Source: Pseudomonas helmanticensis
Lineage (GTDB): Bacteria; Pseudomonadota; Gammaproteobacteria; Pseudomonadales; Pseudomonadaceae
Reading direction: 5' to 3'
DNA length: 64,000 nucleotides
Assembly: GCF_900182985.1 (NCBI RefSeq)
Contig: NZ_FXUY01000002.1
Location: 1,351,001 to 1,415,000, forward strand
Of this stretch, positions 54,012 through 64,000 are shown piece after piece (position 1 is the first letter of the stretch; each line of letters starts with the position of its first letter). The position numbers and the translations under genes were made by a program. Below the pieces are notes generated by a model. It saw nothing but the letters and a program-made list of their open reading frames with translations, did no database searches and was not told where the DNA came from.

Positions 54012-54803
54012 TTACAAGCTGAATTTTTGCACTTCGTCCGCTGTTTGCCCCAGTAGCGGCAGGATGTTTTTGAAGTACGCAGGATCGGCGCTGGTCCAGA
54101 ATCTGACCGGCTGGTTCGGCCCGTCAGCGAGCAGATCGCGCTCAGCCAGCAGACGCTGAAGTTGCCGCGCTACGGCGGCGCCGGTATCGATCAGGCTGAT
54201 GTCCTCGGGGATCATCGTCTTGAGCATCGGCTTGAGGAAAGGATAATGCGTGCAGCCCAGGATGATCGTGTCGCAACCACTGGCCAACAGTGGCTCGACA
54301 TAACTCTGCAGCAGCGTGCGCAACGCCGCGCTGTGCAGGTCACCGCTTTCAATCAGCTCGACCAGACCGGGGCATGGCTGGGTAATCACCCGCACATCGG
54401 TAGCAAAGCGATCGAGCAACGCGGCGAACTTGGCACTCTGCAATGTGCCGGTGGTAGCGAGCACGCCGACTACACCGCTGCGGGTGGCGGCGGCGGCAGG
54501 CTTGACCGCAGGCTCCATGCCGACAATCGGCCAGTCGGGAAAATCGCGGCGCAGATCGGCGACACCGGCAACGGTCGCGGTATTGCAGGCCAGCACCAAC
54601 GCCTTGGCGCCCTGCTCGCGGAAAAACCCGGCCATCACGCTGCAGCGCTGGCGGATGAATTCCGGGGTTTTCTCACCGTAGGGAATGTGCCCGCAATCGG
54701 CGACATAGAGCAGCGACTCATTGGGCAGCAAGCGCTGGATTTCCGCGAGGACCGACAAGCCGCCGACGCCGGAATCGAATACGCCAATGGGCGCTTCACG
54801 CAT
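54012..54803 (-). CDS. murI: Glutamate racemase
   Basis: A 263-residue enzyme supplying D-glutamate for peptidoglycan. It has the two catalytic cysteines in [11 protein letters not shown] (about residue 73) and [10 protein letters not shown] (about residue 184) and the substrate loop [15 protein letters not shown] 54803 ([12 protein letters not shown]) overlaps the moeB stop by 8 bp; there is no strong ribosome site, so translation is probably coupled to moeB. Last gene of the hemA operon. Confidence 0.95.
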   Translation of the reverse strand: MREAPIGVFDSGVGGLSVLAEIQRLLPNESLLYVADCGHIPYGEKTPEFIRQRCSVMAGFFREQGAKALVLACNTATVAGVADLRRDFPDWPIVGMEPAVKPAAAATRSGVVGVLATTGTLQSAKFAALLDRFATDVRVITQPCPGLVELIESGDLHSAALRTLLQSYVEPLLASGCDTIILGCTHYPFLKPMLKTMIPEDISLIDTGAAVARQLQRLLAERDLLADGPNQPVRFWTSADPAYFKNILPLLGQTADEVQKFSL

Positions 54804-55551
54804 GGCGCGGGCCACAGACGCTGCAACCCGGATCGCGCTTGACCCGCAGTTCACGAAAACGCGAACCCAATGCATCGATCAGCAGCAAGCGACCGACCAG
54901 AGGCTCGCCAAAACCGACCAAAACTTTCAACGCTTCCAACGCCTGAAGGCTGCCGACCAGTCCCACCAGCGGCCCGACTACACCGGCCTCGCTGCAAGTC
55001 AGTTCAGCTTCGCTGCCGTGGCCGTACAAGCAGTGATAGCACGGGCTCTCGGTGCGACGCGGGTCGAACACCGACAACTGTCCTTCCAGACGAATCGCTG
55101 CGCCGCTGACCAGTGGCTTTTGCGCAGCCACGCACGCGGCATTGACCGCTTCGCGGGTGGAGAAATTATCGGAACAATCGAGCACCAGATCCACCGCAGT
55201 CACGGCTGCGGCGAGAGAATCCTCGTCCAGCGCCTGACGATGGGCGATCAATTGAATCTCGGGATTGATCGCGGTCAGACGCTTGAGCGCCGAGTCGACC
55301 TTGCTCATGCCGACGCTGTCGGTGTCGTGGATGATCTGGCGTTGCAGGTTGGTCAGGTCGACCGTGTCGAAATCCGCCAGATGCAATTCACCGACACCGG
55401 CCGCTGCCAGGTACAAGGCCACCGGTGCGCCAAGGCCGCCGAGGCCGACGATCAGCACGCGGCTGTCCTTGAGTTTCAACTGGCCATCGATGTCGATGTG
55501 TTGCAGCAGAATCTGCCGGCTATAGCGCAGCAATTCCTGATCATTCAGCAC
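54796..55551 (-). CDS. moeB: Molybdopterin-synthase adenylyltransferase (MoeB/ThiF/HesA family)
   Basis: A 251-residue E1-like adenylyltransferase that activates the C-terminal Gly of a sulfur carrier (MoaD or ThiS). The ATP motif is [12 protein letters not shown] (about residue 32), with SRQILLQ and [10 protein letters not shown]. The zinc pairs are CYHC and CSVC. Start is GTG 55549-55551, overlapping prmC by 7 bp. A MoaD partner is not in the window. Confidence 0.92.
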   Translation of the reverse strand: MLNDQELLRYSRQILLQHIDIDGQLKLKDSRVLIVGLGGLGAPVALYLAAAGVGELHLADFDTVDLTNLQRQIIHDTDSVGMSKVDSALKRLTAINPEIQLIAHRQALDEDSLAAAVTAVDLVLDCSDNFSTREAVNAACVAAQKPLVSGAAIRLEGQLSVFDPRRTESPCYHCLYGHGSEAELTCSEAGVVGPLVGLVGSLQALEALKVLVGFGEPLVGRLLLIDALGSRFRELRVKRDPGCSVCGPRHA

Positions 55552-56375
55552 GGCAGGCGCCCCAGACTGATGCGTTGATGGCCGCCCAGATCGGTGCGGC
55601 TGTGGACTTCTTCGAAACCGCGCGTCAGCAGCAAGTCACGGACAGCTTCGGCTTGATCATAGCCGTGTTCGAGCATCAACCAGCCAGCGGCCTCCAGATA
55701 CTCCGGCGCTTGGGCGACGATCAAGCGCAGATCATCGAGGCCGTCTTCACCGGCGATCAGTGCGCTGGCTGGTTCGAAGCGCACGTCACCCTCGACCAGA
55801 TGCGGATCGGCGGCGGCAATGTAGGGCGGGTTGCTGATGATCAACTGGAAACGCTGACCTTCCAGCGCGCTGAACCAATGGCTGCTCAGCACCGTGGCGT
55901 TGTTCAGGTGCAGGCGCTGACGATTGCGCTCGGCCAAGGCTACGGCTTCGAGCACACGATCCACCGCCGTGACCTTCCACGCCGGACGTTCGCTGGCCAA
56001 GGCCAATGCAATCGCGCCGCTGCCGGTGCCGAGGTCGAGCACTGTGGCTGGCGTCGCGGGCAGCAATTCCAGCGCCGCTTCCACCAGTAATTCAGTGTCC
56101 GGGCGCGGGATCAGCGTGTGCGGTGCGACTTCCAGATCGAGTTTCCAGAAACCCTGCTGACCGAGAATGTAGGCCACCGGCTCACCGCCACGACGACGTT
56201 GCAGGTATTCGGCAAACGTCAGCGCGGCTTCACTCGGCACGATGCGCTCGGGCCAGGTGTGCAGAAAACTGCGCGACTTGCCCAGCGCAGCGGCAAGAAG
56301 CAATTCAGCGTCCAGGCGAGCGGTGGGCGAGTCCGGCAGTTCGGCGGCGCGCAACAGGCTGGCAATGATGGTCAT
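55545..56375 (-). CDS. prmC: Peptide chain release factor N5-glutamine methyltransferase
   Basis: A 276-residue SAM enzyme that methylates the Gln of the GGQ motif in release factors. Motif I is VLDLGTGSGAIAL (about residue 114) and the catalytic NPPY is in IISNPPYIAAADPH (about residue 185). Its gene immediately follows prfA (stop and start abut at 56375/56376), matching enzyme with substrate. Length is normal. Confidence 0.95.
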   Translation of the reverse strand: MTIIASLLRAAELPDSPTARLDAELLLAAALGKSRSFLHTWPERIVPSEAALTFAEYLQRRRGGEPVAYILGQQGFWKLDLEVAPHTLIPRPDTELLVEAALELLPATPATVLDLGTGSGAIALALASERPAWKVTAVDRVLEAVALAERNRQRLHLNNATVLSSHWFSALEGQRFQLIISNPPYIAAADPHLVEGDVRFEPASALIAGEDGLDDLRLIVAQAPEYLEAAGWLMLEHGYDQAEAVRDLLLTRGFEEVHSRTDLGGHQRISLGRLPC

Positions 56376-57458
56376 TTATTCACCTATCGCTGCGAGTTGG
56401 TCAGCCTGGTATTCGGCCAGCAACGGCTCGATGACCGCTTCAACGCCACCGGCGAGAATTTCATCCAGAGAGTACAGAGTCAGGTTGACGCGATGGTCAG
56501 TGACTCGCCCCTGAGCAAAGTTGTACGTGCGAATGCGCTCGGAACGGTCGCCGGAACCGACGAGCAATTTACGCTCGCTGGCGATGGCATTGGCCGCCGC
56601 TGCGGTTTGCTGATCGTTGAGCTTGGCCGACAACCAGGCCATCGCCCGGGCACGGTTTTTGTGCTGGGATCGCTCTTCCTGACACTCGACGACGGTGCCG
56701 GTCGGAATGTGCGTGATGCGGATCGCCGAGTCAGTGGTGTTGACGTGCTGACCACCGGCCCCGGAGGAGCGGAACGTGTCGACACGCAGATCCGCCGGGT
56801 TGATCTCGATGGCTTCGCGCTCGTCCGGCTCAGGCAACACCGCCACGGTGCAGGCCGAGGTGTGGATACGGCCCTGGGATTCGGTAGCGGGTACACGCTG
56901 TACGCGGTGCGCGCCGGATTCGAATTTCAGCTTGCCGTAAACGTTGTCGCCTTCAATGCGGGCGATGACTTCTTTATAGCCACCGTGTTCGCCTACGTTT
57001 TCCGAGAGGATCTCGACGCGCCAGCCACGGCGCTCGGCATAACGCGAGTACATGCGGAACAGGTCGCCGGAGAAGATCGCCGCCTCATCGCCACCAGTGC
57101 CAGCACGAATTTCGAGGAAGACGTTGCGGCCGTCATTCGGGTCCTTGGGCAGCAGCATGCGTTGCAGGTCGGCTTCCAGAGTGATCAGCAATTCCTTGGC
57201 TTCGCGGACTTCTTCCACGGCCATTTCGCGCATGTCCGGGTCGCTGTCCTTGAGCAACGCCTGCGCGCCTTCGAGATCGCTTTGTACGCCGAGGAGCTTT
57301 TTATAGCCTTGGACGATCGGCTCGAGTTCAGCGTATTCCTTGGAATAACCGCGAAATTTGGCCTGATCGGCAATGACTTCGCCGTCGCCGAGCAGCGCGG
57401 TCAGTTCCTCGAAACGGTCCTGGAGGATGTCCAGCTTATTGAGCAGTGACGCTTTCAT
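56376..57458 (-). CDS. prfA: Peptide chain release factor 1
   Basis: A 360-residue RF1 that terminates translation at UAA/UAG. The GGQ loop [15 protein letters not shown] is at about residues 228-242 and the stop-recognition PAT lies in [10 protein letters not shown] (about 185). Start ATG 57456-57458 overlaps the hemA stop by 4 bp (ATGA). Normal length with no anomaly. Confidence 0.97.
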   Translation of the reverse strand: MKASLLNKLDILQDRFEELTALLGDGEVIADQAKFRGYSKEYAELEPIVQGYKKLLGVQSDLEGAQALLKDSDPDMREMAVEEVREAKELLITLEADLQRMLLPKDPNDGRNVFLEIRAGTGGDEAAIFSGDLFRMYSRYAERRGWRVEILSENVGEHGGYKEVIARIEGDNVYGKLKFESGAHRVQRVPATESQGRIHTSACTVAVLPEPDEREAIEINPADLRVDTFRSSGAGGQHVNTTDSAIRITHIPTGTVVECQEERSQHKNRARAMAWLSAKLNDQQTAAAANAIASERKLLVGSGDRSERIRTYNFAQGRVTDHRVNLTLYSLDEILAGGVEAVIEPLLAEYQADQLAAIGE

Positions 57459-58741
57459 TGCGGTTTTTTATCCGAAAAGCTATCCGGTGAGCCCTCGAGG
57501 GCAAAGAGTTCCTGGGCCATGGCCAGCGCATCGAGGCGGCCTTCGGCAGAAAGCTTTTTCAGTTGCACGCTCGGGGCATGCAACAGTTTATTGGTCAGGC
57601 CACGGGCCAGTTGCCCGAGCACGTCTTCGGCGTTGCCGCCGTTGGCCAGCAGGCGCAGGGCTTTTTGCAGCTCTTCGTCGCGCAGGCGTTCGCTCTGTTG
57701 ACGATAGGCCTTGAGCACATCGACCGCCGCCAGCTCGCGCAGGCGCACCATGAAATCATCGGCGCCGACCGAGACCATCTCTTCGGCCGCTTGCGCAGCG
57801 CCCTGACGGCTCTTGAGATTTTCGGCAACCACTTCGTGGAGATCGTCGACGCTATACAGGTAAACGTCGTCCAGTTCGCCGACTTCCGGTTCGATATCCC
57901 GGGGAACAGCGATGTCGACCATGAAGATCGGCTTGTGCTTGCGCAACTTCAATGCGCTTTCCACCGCGCCCTTACCGAGAATCGGCAACTGACTGGCGGT
58001 CGAACTGATGACGATGTCGCTGCGCACCAGTTCTGCCGGAATGTCCGACAGCAGCACCGCGTGGGCGCCGAACTGTTCGGCGAGCAGACTGGCGCGCTCC
58101 AGCGTGCGGTTGGCAACGACAATGCGCTTGACGCCCAGCTCGTGCAAATGGCGGGCGACTAAAGTGATGGTCTCGCCGGCGCCGATCAGCAGGGCCTGGC
58201 TGCGTTGCAAATCACTGAAAATCTGTTTCGCCAGGCTGACGGCAGCAAACGCCACGGACACCGGATTTTCACCGATTGCAGTGTCGGTACGCACCTGCTT
58301 GGCGGCATTGAACGTCGCCTGGAACAGTCGCCCCAGCAGCGGACCGATGGTGCCGGCCTCGCGGGCCACGGCGTAGGCCGATTTCATCTGGCCGAGAATC
58401 TGTGGTTCGCCAAGCACCAGCGAGTCGAGCCCGGAGGCGACGCGCATCATGTGACGAACTGCCGCATCATCTTCGTGCACATAAGCACTCGCGCGCAGCT
58501 CATCGAGGCTTAAATGGTGATAGTCGGCCAGCCAGCGCAGCACGATATCGGCAGAAAGCTGATCCTGTTCTATATAAAGCTCACTGCGATTACAGGTCGA
58601 GAGGATCGCAGCTTCGCGGCTGTCGGTCAGTCGGCAGAGCTGCTGCAAGGCTTCCACCAGCTGCTCAGGCGTAAAGGCCACGCGCTCGCGGACGTCTACT
58701 GAAGCAGTCTTGTGGTTGATACCGAGTGCAAGGAAGGCCAT
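57455..58741 (-). CDS. hemA: Glutamyl-tRNA reductase
   Basis: A 428-residue NADPH enzyme that makes glutamate-1-semialdehyde, the first step of haem synthesis. The catalytic Cys50 lies in [11 protein letters not shown]; the NADPH motif is [13 protein letters not shown] (about residue 184). It heads the operon hemA-prfA-prmC-moeB-murI, giving tight coupling of haem start and translation termination. ATG 58741. Divergent from the TPR gene across 350 bp that hold a nested REP. Confidence 0.95.
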   Translation of the reverse strand: MAFLALGINHKTASVDVRERVAFTPEQLVEALQQLCRLTDSREAAILSTCNRSELYIEQDQLSADIVLRWLADYHHLSLDELRASAYVHEDDAAVRHMMRVASGLDSLVLGEPQILGQMKSAYAVAREAGTIGPLLGRLFQATFNAAKQVRTDTAIGENPVSVAFAAVSLAKQIFSDLQRSQALLIGAGETITLVARHLHELGVKRIVVANRTLERASLLAEQFGAHAVLLSDIPAELVRSDIVISSTASQLPILGKGAVESALKLRKHKPIFMVDIAVPRDIEPEVGELDDVYLYSVDDLHEVVAENLKSRQGAAQAAEEMVSVGADDFMVRLRELAAVDVLKAYRQQSERLRDEELQKALRLLANGGNAEDVLGQLARGLTNKLLHAPSVQLKKLSAEGRLDALAMAQELFALEGSPDSFSDKKPQ

Positions 58742-59091
58742 TCAAAGTCGCTGGTGGTGACGTGAAGCCGGCAATTGTCCTACTTCGCCAGATTCAGAAC
58801 AACTATTGGATATCTATCGCCCTTATTGTATGCACCTTGTGCTGCGATCCATTCTCGTTCATGTACACACCACCCCCTGTGAGCTGCCGCAGGCTGCGAT
58901 CTTTTGATTGATCGTTCCCACGCTCGGCGTGGGAATGCAGCCCGGGACGCTCCGCGTCTCAAACAACGTCAAAAGATCGCAGCCTGCGGCAGCTCCCACA
59001 GGGGCATCAGCGTAAATTGCCTGAGCGGTTATGTTTGGCCGAAAGCTTGTGTCATGATGATCCGACCGCAGGTTAGTCGTCCTCTTCCTAT
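58742..59091. other. Divergent intergenic region hemA / TPR gene
   Basis: 350 bp holding the promoters of both transcripts. A TACAAT-like -10 for hemA is visible on the minus strand near 58829-58834; the middle is taken by a composite REP. No gene. Confidence 0.7.
58877..59001. repeat. Composite REP: family B inserted in family A
   Basis: Outer arms are family A (GAGCTGCCGCAGGCTGCGAT... and its inverse AGATCGCAGCCTGCGGCAGC). Between them, 58910-58960 is a truncated family B unit (ATCGTTCCCACGCTCGGCGT, then GACGCTCCGCGTCTC). The family B hairpin lacks its closing arm. Confidence 0.85.
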
Positions 59092-60816
59092 ATGAATAGA
59101 TCTTCCGCGTTGCTCCTCGCTTTTGTCTTCCTCAGCGGCTGCCAGGCCTTGGCACCCGTTTCGCCGGACGGTACGCCGCCGGTCGAAGACACCACGCCCG
59201 CGCCTGAAAAGCCCAAGGTTTACAGCTCGTTCAGCGAGGAAACCGTTTTCAGTCTGTTGAGCGCCGAACTCGCCGGCCAGCGCAATCGTTTCGACATTGC
59301 GCTGGATAACTACGTGACCCAGGCCATCAACACCCAGGATCCAGGCGTCTCCGAGCGGGCATTCCGTATCGCCGAATATCTGGGCGCCGATCAACCGGCC
59401 CTCGATACCGCGCTGATCTGGGCAAAAAATGCCCCGGACGATCTCGAAGCGCAACGCGCCGCCGCCGTGCAACTGGCGCGTGCCGGGCGTTATGACGACT
59501 CGATGGTCTATATGGAGAAAGTCCTGCAAGGCAAGGGCGACACCCATTTCGACTTCCTCGCGCTGTCGGCCGCCGATACCGATCAGGAAACCCGCAACGG
59601 TCTGATGAAAAGTTTTGACCGGTTGTTGCAGCGTCATCCGAACAACAGTCAGCTGATTTTCGGCAAGGCGCTGCTCCTGCAACAGGACGGCGACAACAAA
59701 GCCGCTTTGACCCTGCTCGAAGACCATCCGCCGGAAGAAGGCGAAATCGCCCCGATCCTGCTGCGCGCGCGTCTGTTGCAAGTGATGAACCGTGGTGACG
59801 AAGCGCTGCCACTGCTGCAGAAAAGCATCAAGAAGTACCCGGACGACAAGCGCCTGCGCCTGACTTACGCGCGCATGCTGGTTGAGCAAGACCGCATGGA
59901 CGATGCCAAGGCCGAGTTCTCCAGCCTCGTTCAGCAGTACCCGGAAGACGACGAACTGCGCTACTCGCTGGCGCTGGTGTGCCTCGAAGCCAAGGCGTGG
60001 GATGAAGCCAAGGGTTATCTGGAAGACTTGATTGCCCGCGAAAGCCACGTCGATTCGGCGCACCTGAACCTCGGTCGCATCGCCGAAGAACGTAATGACC
60101 CGCAAGGCGCCCTCATCGAGTACGCCCAGGTCGGCCCGGGCAACGACTATCTGCCGGCGCAATTGCGTCAGGCCGATATTCTGATGAACAACGGCAAGAC
60201 TGCTGAAGCGCAAAGCAAACTCGCCGCCCAGCGCGACGAGCAGCCAGATTACGCGATTCAGCTGTACCTGATCGAATCGGAAACCCTGTCGGCCAACAAA
60301 CAGGACGACAAGGCCTGGAAAGTCTTGCAGCAAGCCTTGCTGCAATACCCGGACGATCTGAATCTGCTGTACACCCGGGCGATGCTCGCGGAAAAACGCA
60401 ATGACCTGGCGCAGATGGAAAAAGACCTGCGCCTGATCATCAAGCGCGATCCGGACAATGCCATGGCGCTGAACGCTTTGGGCTATACCTTGTCCGACCG
60501 TACGACCCGCTACGCTGAAGCGAAAGCGCTGATCGAACAGGCGCACCAGATCAATCCGGAAGATCCAGCAGTACTCGACAGCCTTGGCTGGGTGAATTAC
60601 CGCATGGGCAATCTGGACGACGCCGAGAAATATCTGCGTCAGGCGCTCGAGCGTTTCCCTGACCACGAAGTCGCCGCGCACCTCGGCGAGGTGTTGTGGA
60701 CCAAGGGCAAGCAGCGTGAAGCCAAACAAATCTGGGGCAAATTCCTCAAGGATCAGCCCGACAGCACCATTCTGCGCAGCACCATCAAGCGCCTGACCGG
60801 ATCCGAGACTCTTTAA
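59092..60816 (+). CDS. TPR-repeat outer-membrane lipoprotein (PA4667 type)
   Basis: A 574-residue lipoprotein with lipobox FLSGC (Cys17) and about 12 tetratricopeptide-like repeats (e.g. RDPDNAMALNALGYTLSD and DPAVLDSLGWVNYRMGNLDD), forming a solenoid for protein contacts. It is cotranscribed with lolB (3-bp gap), so a role in outer-membrane assembly is likely, but its partner is unknown. No Shine-Dalgarno precedes ATG 59092 (CTCTTCCTAT), so initiation may be leaderless or weak. Confidence 0.9.
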   Translation: MNRSSALLLAFVFLSGCQALAPVSPDGTPPVEDTTPAPEKPKVYSSFSEETVFSLLSAELAGQRNRFDIALDNYVTQAINTQDPGVSERAFRIAEYLGADQPALDTALIWAKNAPDDLEAQRAAAVQLARAGRYDDSMVYMEKVLQGKGDTHFDFLALSAADTDQETRNGLMKSFDRLLQRHPNNSQLIFGKALLLQQDGDNKAALTLLEDHPPEEGEIAPILLRARLLQVMNRGDEALPLLQKSIKKYPDDKRLRLTYARMLVEQDRMDDAKAEFSSLVQQYPEDDELRYSLALVCLEAKAWDEAKGYLEDLIARESHVDSAHLNLGRIAEERNDPQGALIEYAQVGPGNDYLPAQLRQADILMNNGKTAEAQSKLAAQRDEQPDYAIQLYLIESETLSANKQDDKAWKVLQQALLQYPDDLNLLYTRAMLAEKRNDLAQMEKDLRLIIKRDPDNAMALNALGYTLSDRTTRYAEAKALIEQAHQINPEDPAVLDSLGWVNYRMGNLDDAEKYLRQALERFPDHEVAAHLGEVLWTKGKQREAKQIWGKFLKDQPDSTILRSTIKRLTGSETL

Positions 60817-60819
60817 CTC

Positions 60820-61437
60820 ATGTTTTTGCGCCACGTTATCGTTTTCAGCTTCATCGCCTTGCTCGCCGGCTGCTCGGGTTTTGGTACTCGCGAATCGGTC
60901 GAGGGCCACGGCAGCCCGGCTCAATGGGCGGCGAACAAACAGCAACTGAGCGGCCTCGATGGCTGGCAGATCGACGGCAAGATCGGCATCCGCGCGCCGA
61001 AAGATTCCGGTAGCGGCACGTTGTTCTGGCTGCAACGTCAGGATTACTACGACATTCGTTTGTCCGGCCCGCTGGGTCGTGGCGCGGCACGTCTGACCGG
61101 GCGTCCGGGCAAGGTGTCGCTGGAAGTCGCCAACCAGGGTCGCTATGAATCGCAGTCCCCGGAAGCTTTGCTCGAAGAGCAGCTTGGCTGGAAATTGCCG
61201 GTATCGAATCTGGCCTGGTGGGTGCGTGGCCTGCCGGCCCCAGACAGCAAAAGCCGCCTGAATCTGGATGCCGACAGCCGTCTGGCCAGCCTGGAACAGG
61301 ATGGCTGGAAGGTTGAATACACCGCTTACACCGAACAAAACGGTTACTGGCTGCCTGAGCGTATCAAGCTGCACGGCACCGACCTCGACGTGACGCTGGT
61401 GATCAAGACCTGGCAACCGCGCAAGTTGGGGCAATAA
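60820..61437 (+). CDS. lolB: Outer-membrane lipoprotein LolB
   Basis: A 205-residue lipoprotein that receives lipoproteins from LolA and inserts them into the outer membrane. Lipobox LLAGC (Cys18). Fold signatures are [22 protein letters not shown] (in part [13 protein letters not shown]) and the basic LARSRLLL-type hydrophobic cavity strands. It is the middle of TPR-lolB-ispE; gaps are 3 bp on each side, so translation is coupled. Confidence 0.93.
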   Translation: MFLRHVIVFSFIALLAGCSGFGTRESVEGHGSPAQWAANKQQLSGLDGWQIDGKIGIRAPKDSGSGTLFWLQRQDYYDIRLSGPLGRGAARLTGRPGKVSLEVANQGRYESQSPEALLEEQLGWKLPVSNLAWWVRGLPAPDSKSRLNLDADSRLASLEQDGWKVEYTAYTEQNGYWLPERIKLHGTDLDVTLVIKTWQPRKLGQ

Positions 61438-61440
61438 CGC

Positions 61441-62292
61441 ATGACCGCTGCACGCCTGACCCTGCCCTCGCCGGCCAAACTCAACCTGATGCTGCACATT
61501 CTCGGTCGCCGTGAAGACGGTTATCACGAGTTGCAGACGCTGTTTCAGTTTGTCGACTACGGCGACGAAATCACTTTTGCCGTGCGCGATGACGGCGTGA
61601 TTCAACTGCACACCGAATTTGCCGGCGTGCCGCATGACAGCAACCTGATCGTGCGCGCGGCAAAAATGCTTCAACAACAGTCCGGTTGTACGCTCGGTAT
61701 CGACATCTGGATCGATAAAGTACTGCCCATGGGCGGCGGCATTGGCGGTGGCAGCTCAAATGCGGCGACGACTTTGCTCGGTCTCAATCATTTGTGGCAG
61801 CTGGGTTGGGATGAAGATCGCCTGGCCGCGCTGGGTCTGTCGCTCGGCGCCGACGTACCGGTTTTCGTCCGTGGCCACGCGGCTTTCGCCGAGGGCGTGG
61901 GCGAGAAACTCACCCCGGTGGATCCCGAAGAACCGTGGTATCTGGTGCTCGTACCGCAAGTCTCTGTTAGTACGGCAGAAATTTTTTCCGATCCTTTGTT
62001 GACACGTAACACGCCGCCCATTAAAGTGCGCCCCGTTCCCGAGGGAAACAGTCGAAATGACTGCTTGCCGGTGGTTGCAAGGCGTTATCCAGAAGTACGT
62101 AACGCATTGGATTTGTTAGGTAAATTTACCGAAGCAAAACTCACCGGAACTGGAAGTTGTGTGTTTGGGGGCTTCCCAAGCAAAGCTGAAGCTGATAAAG
62201 TCTCGGCCCTTCTGACAGAGACCCTTACAGGGTTTGTAGCGAAAGGCAGCAACGTTTCGATGTTGCACCGCAAGCTGCAAAGTCTGCTCTAA
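61441..62292 (+). CDS. ispE: 4-diphosphocytidyl-2-C-methyl-D-erythritol kinase
   Basis: A 283-residue GHMP kinase of the MEP isoprenoid pathway. The GHMP motif [14 protein letters not shown] is at about residues 97-110, with [13 protein letters not shown] at the start. The last 110 codons (from about 61965) use many more A/T-ending codons than the first part or the neighbouring lolB, a local shift that continues into prs. ATG 61441 is preceded by GGGGCAATAACGC. Confidence 0.95.
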   Translation: MTAARLTLPSPAKLNLMLHILGRREDGYHELQTLFQFVDYGDEITFAVRDDGVIQLHTEFAGVPHDSNLIVRAAKMLQQQSGCTLGIDIWIDKVLPMGGGIGGGSSNAATTLLGLNHLWQLGWDEDRLAALGLSLGADVPVFVRGHAAFAEGVGEKLTPVDPEEPWYLVLVPQVSVSTAEIFSDPLLTRNTPPIKVRPVPEGNSRNDCLPVVARRYPEVRNALDLLGKFTEAKLTGTGSCVFGGFPSKAEADKVSALLTETLTGFVAKGSNVSMLHRKLQSLL

Positions 62293-62328
62293 AGGAACCA
62301 AGTGCTCGGCACTTGATGCAACAGATAC

Positions 62329-62403
62329 AGGGGCGTCGCCAAGCGGTAAGGCAGCAGGTTTTGATCCTGCCATGCGTTGGTTCGAATCCAGCCGCCCCTG
62401 CCA
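62329..62403 (+). tRNA. tRNA-Gln(UUG)
   Basis: A 75-nt cloverleaf with encoded CCA. Acceptor stem AGGGGCG/CGCCCCT, D-arm GTCGCCAAGCGGTAAGGC, anticodon stem GCAGG/CCTGC with loop TTTTGAT (anticodon TTG at 62361-62363), T-arm GGTTCGAATCC. It sits between ispE and prs on the same strand and may be cut from a common transcript. Confidence 0.97.
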
Positions 62404-62448
62404 TTTTCTATACTCATCCAGGTTACCCTCAGCCTCTAGGTACTGCGC

Positions 62449-63390
62449 GTGTCCAAGATGATGGTCTTTACGGGGAACGCTAACCCCGATCTGGCTCGGC
62501 GTGTTGTACGTCAGCTGCATATCCCTCTCGGTGACATCTCTGTCGGTAAATTTTCCGACGGCGAAATTACCGCCGAGATCAATGAAAACGTTCGCGGTAA
62601 AGACGTTTTCATTATTCAGCCGACTTGCGCTCCGACCAACGATAACCTGATGGAACTGGTAGTGATGGCTGATGCCTTCCGCCGCTCCTCGGCTACTCGT
62701 ATCACTGCTGTTATTCCTTATTTTGGTTATGCCCGTCAGGATCGCCGTCCGCGTTCCGCACGTGTGGCTATCAGCGCGAAAGTCGTCGCTGACATGCTTA
62801 CCGTAGTCGGCATCGACCGTGTTCTCACGGTTGATCTGCATGCTGACCAGATTCAGGGTTTCTTCGATATTCCGGTAGATAACATCTACGGCTCCCCGGT
62901 TCTGGTGGATGACATTGAAGATCAGCGCTTCGAAAACCTGATGATCGTTTCCCCGGACATTGGTGGCGTCGTGCGTGCACGTGCCGTTGCCAAATCCCTG
63001 GGCGTGGATCTCGGGATCATCGACAAACGCCGTGAGAAAGCCAATCACTCTGAAGTGATGCATATCATCGGTGATGTCGAAGGGCGTACCTGTATTCTGG
63101 TCGATGACATGGTCGATACCGCCGGCACTCTGTGCCACGCGGCGAAGGCCTTGAAAGAGCATGGCGCAGCCAAGGTCTTTGCCTACTGCACACACCCTGT
63201 GCTGTCGGGTCGGGCCATCGAGAATATCGAAAATTCCGTGCTGGACGAGCTGGTGGTGACCAACACCATCCCGCTGTCCGCGGCTGCACAAGCCTGTGCA
63301 CGTATCCGTCAACTGGATATCGCACCGGTTGTTGCCGAAGCGGTTCGCCGCATCAGCAATGAAGAATCGATCAGCGCGATGTTCCGTTAA
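62449..63390 (+). CDS. prs: Ribose-phosphate pyrophosphokinase (PRPP synthetase)
   Basis: A 313-residue enzyme making PRPP from ribose 5-phosphate and ATP, feeding purine, pyrimidine, His and Trp synthesis. The metal/ribose site [12 protein letters not shown] (about residue 128) and the PRPP loop [14 protein letters not shown] (about residue 217) are intact. Start is GTG 62449 (protein [14 protein letters not shown]), nine bases after CTCTAGGT. Codon use is relaxed towards T-ending codons, typical of a highly expressed gene. Confidence 0.96.
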   Translation: MSKMMVFTGNANPDLARRVVRQLHIPLGDISVGKFSDGEITAEINENVRGKDVFIIQPTCAPTNDNLMELVVMADAFRRSSATRITAVIPYFGYARQDRRPRSARVAISAKVVADMLTVVGIDRVLTVDLHADQIQGFFDIPVDNIYGSPVLVDDIEDQRFENLMIVSPDIGGVVRARAVAKSLGVDLGIIDKRREKANHSEVMHIIGDVEGRTCILVDDMVDTAGTLCHAAKALKEHGAAKVFAYCTHPVLSGRAIENIENSVLDELVVTNTIPLSAAAQACARIRQLDIAPVVAEAVRRISNEESISAMFR

Positions 63391-63423
63391 GGGCCCTGCC
63401 CTTCTCGAAATGTCTCGTTGACG

Positions 63424-63468
63424 AAAAGCGCCCCGCCCCGGCATTCCTGCCGGGGCGGGGCTTTTTTG
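63424..63468 (+). terminator. Intrinsic terminator after prs
   Basis: Very stable stem AGCGCCCCGCCCCGGCA/TGCCGGGGCGGGGCTT followed by TTTTT. It may be partly read through into rplY. Confidence 0.9.
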
Positions 63469-63532
63469 CCCATACCGTGTTTGGCGCTGGTCGCAAACGC
63501 CACTCCGGTCATGGCTATATTGGAGATACACA

Positions 63533-64000
63533 ATGAACGATTTTACTCTGAATGCTGAAGTGCGTTCCGACCTGGGGAAAGGTGCGAGCCGCCGCCTGCG
63601 TCGTCTCGCAAGCCTGGTTCCAGCTGTAGTTTACGGTGGCGAAAAAGCCCCTGAATCCATCAGCATGCTGGCTAAAGAAGTTGCCAAACTGCTCGAAAAC
63701 GAAGCGGCTTACAGCCACATCATCGAGCTGAACGTTGGCGGCACCAAGCAGAACGTAATCATCAAAGCTCTGCAACGTCACCCGGCTAAAGGCCACGTGC
63801 TGCACGCTGACTTCGTACGCGTTGTCGCTGGCCAGAAACTGACCGCTATCGTTCCTGTGCACTTCATCAACGAAGCTGCTCCAGTGAAGAAAGGCGGCGA
63901 GATTTCGCACGTTGTTGCTGAAATCGAAGTGACCTGCCTGCCGAAAGATCTGCCTGAGTTCATCGAAGTCGATCTGGCTGACGCTGAAATCGGTTCGATC
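63533..64000 (+). CDS. rplY: 50S ribosomal protein L25 / general stress protein Ctc (partial, cut by window end)
   Basis: The first 156 codons of L25, which binds 5S r[26 protein letters not shown] starts the long CTC form, and [22 protein letters not shown] shows the C-terminal beta domain. TTGGAGATACACA precedes ATG 63533. The open frame continues past position 64000, so the stop is not seen. Confidence 0.96.
   Translation, partial: MNDFTLNAEVRSDLGKGASRRLRRLASLVPAVVYGGEKAPESISMLAKEVAKLLENEAAYSHIIELNVGGTKQNVIIKALQRHPAKGHVLHADFVRVVAGQKLTAIVPVHFINEAAPVKKGGEISHVVAEIEVTCLPKDLPEFIEVDLADAEIGSI

Noticed and set aside
59029..61677. 882-codon open frame on the minus strand
   Set aside because: It is fully antisense to the TPR-lolB genes. 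High GC3 in the real genes removes stop codons in the antisense frame; the translation has no domain-like pattern.

Overview
The window is chromosomal DNA of a Pseudomonas of the fluorescens type. Evidence: high GC with G/C-ending codons, the dense intergenic REP families typical of fluorescent pseudomonads, and gene order that (from memory) follows the P. aeruginosa chromosome around mqoB-upp-uraA-hemH-phr-pagL-murI-moeB-prmC-prfA-hemA-lolB-ispE-tRNA-Gln-prs-rplY. I see no prophage, transposase, integron or CRISPR array. The window ends inside rplY.

Layout. 0-9.3 kb: housekeeping and metabolic genes (Tas-like reductase, acyl-CoA dehydrogenase, GlxA-type regulator, zapE, trpS, hydrolase, zapG, OmpA-type lipoprotein, metallo-beta-lactamase-fold hydrolase). 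9.5-13.8 kb: a 1439-residue serralysin-like metalloprotease with a long RTX array containing long, nearly identical internal DNA repeats. 13.9-22.3 kb: a likely lipid or hydrophobic-substrate locus: MalT-type LuxR regulator, DUF1329, DUF1302 and a fatty acyl-CoA ligase. 22.5-35.5 kb: exporter, hydroxyacid dehydrogenase, rsmC, a riboswitch-controlled manganese exporter, an M48 lipoprotein protease, a chemoreceptor, small-protein genes, an acyltransferase and a YajG lipoprotein. 35.5-42.9 kb: mqo, purine/pyrimidine salvage (hpt, upp, uraA), hemH and a TIGR01777 epimerase.

43.0-52.9 kb holds the most interesting region: a probable light-responsive (LitR-type) regulon. A renalase-like FAD protein and a Trp-rich TIGR02450 protein form one short operon. 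A DUF523/DUF1722 protein, a MerR-type regulator without cobalamin ligands, a DNA photolyase, a SnoaL protein, an SDR, a FAD amine oxidase-like protein, a DUF1365 protein, a cyclopropane-fatty-acid-synthase-like methyltransferase and a DUF2878 membrane protein form a second operon in which every junction overlaps. Both operons are preceded by TGTACA-type half-sites spaced by 12 bp; the large operon has two such pairs, one over the -35 box and one just downstream of the start. The gene set suggests that light or singlet oxygen induces DNA repair together with membrane fatty-acid modification.

53.3-64 kb: pagL, then the translationally coupled hemA-prfA-prmC-moeB-murI operon, then divergently a TPR lipoprotein-lolB-ispE-tRNA-Gln-prs-rplY block linking outer-membrane lipoprotein sorting, isoprenoid synthesis, PRPP synthesis and translation. 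At least five intergenic repeat families are present, including one element nested inside another and one that supplies the stop codon of a gene.
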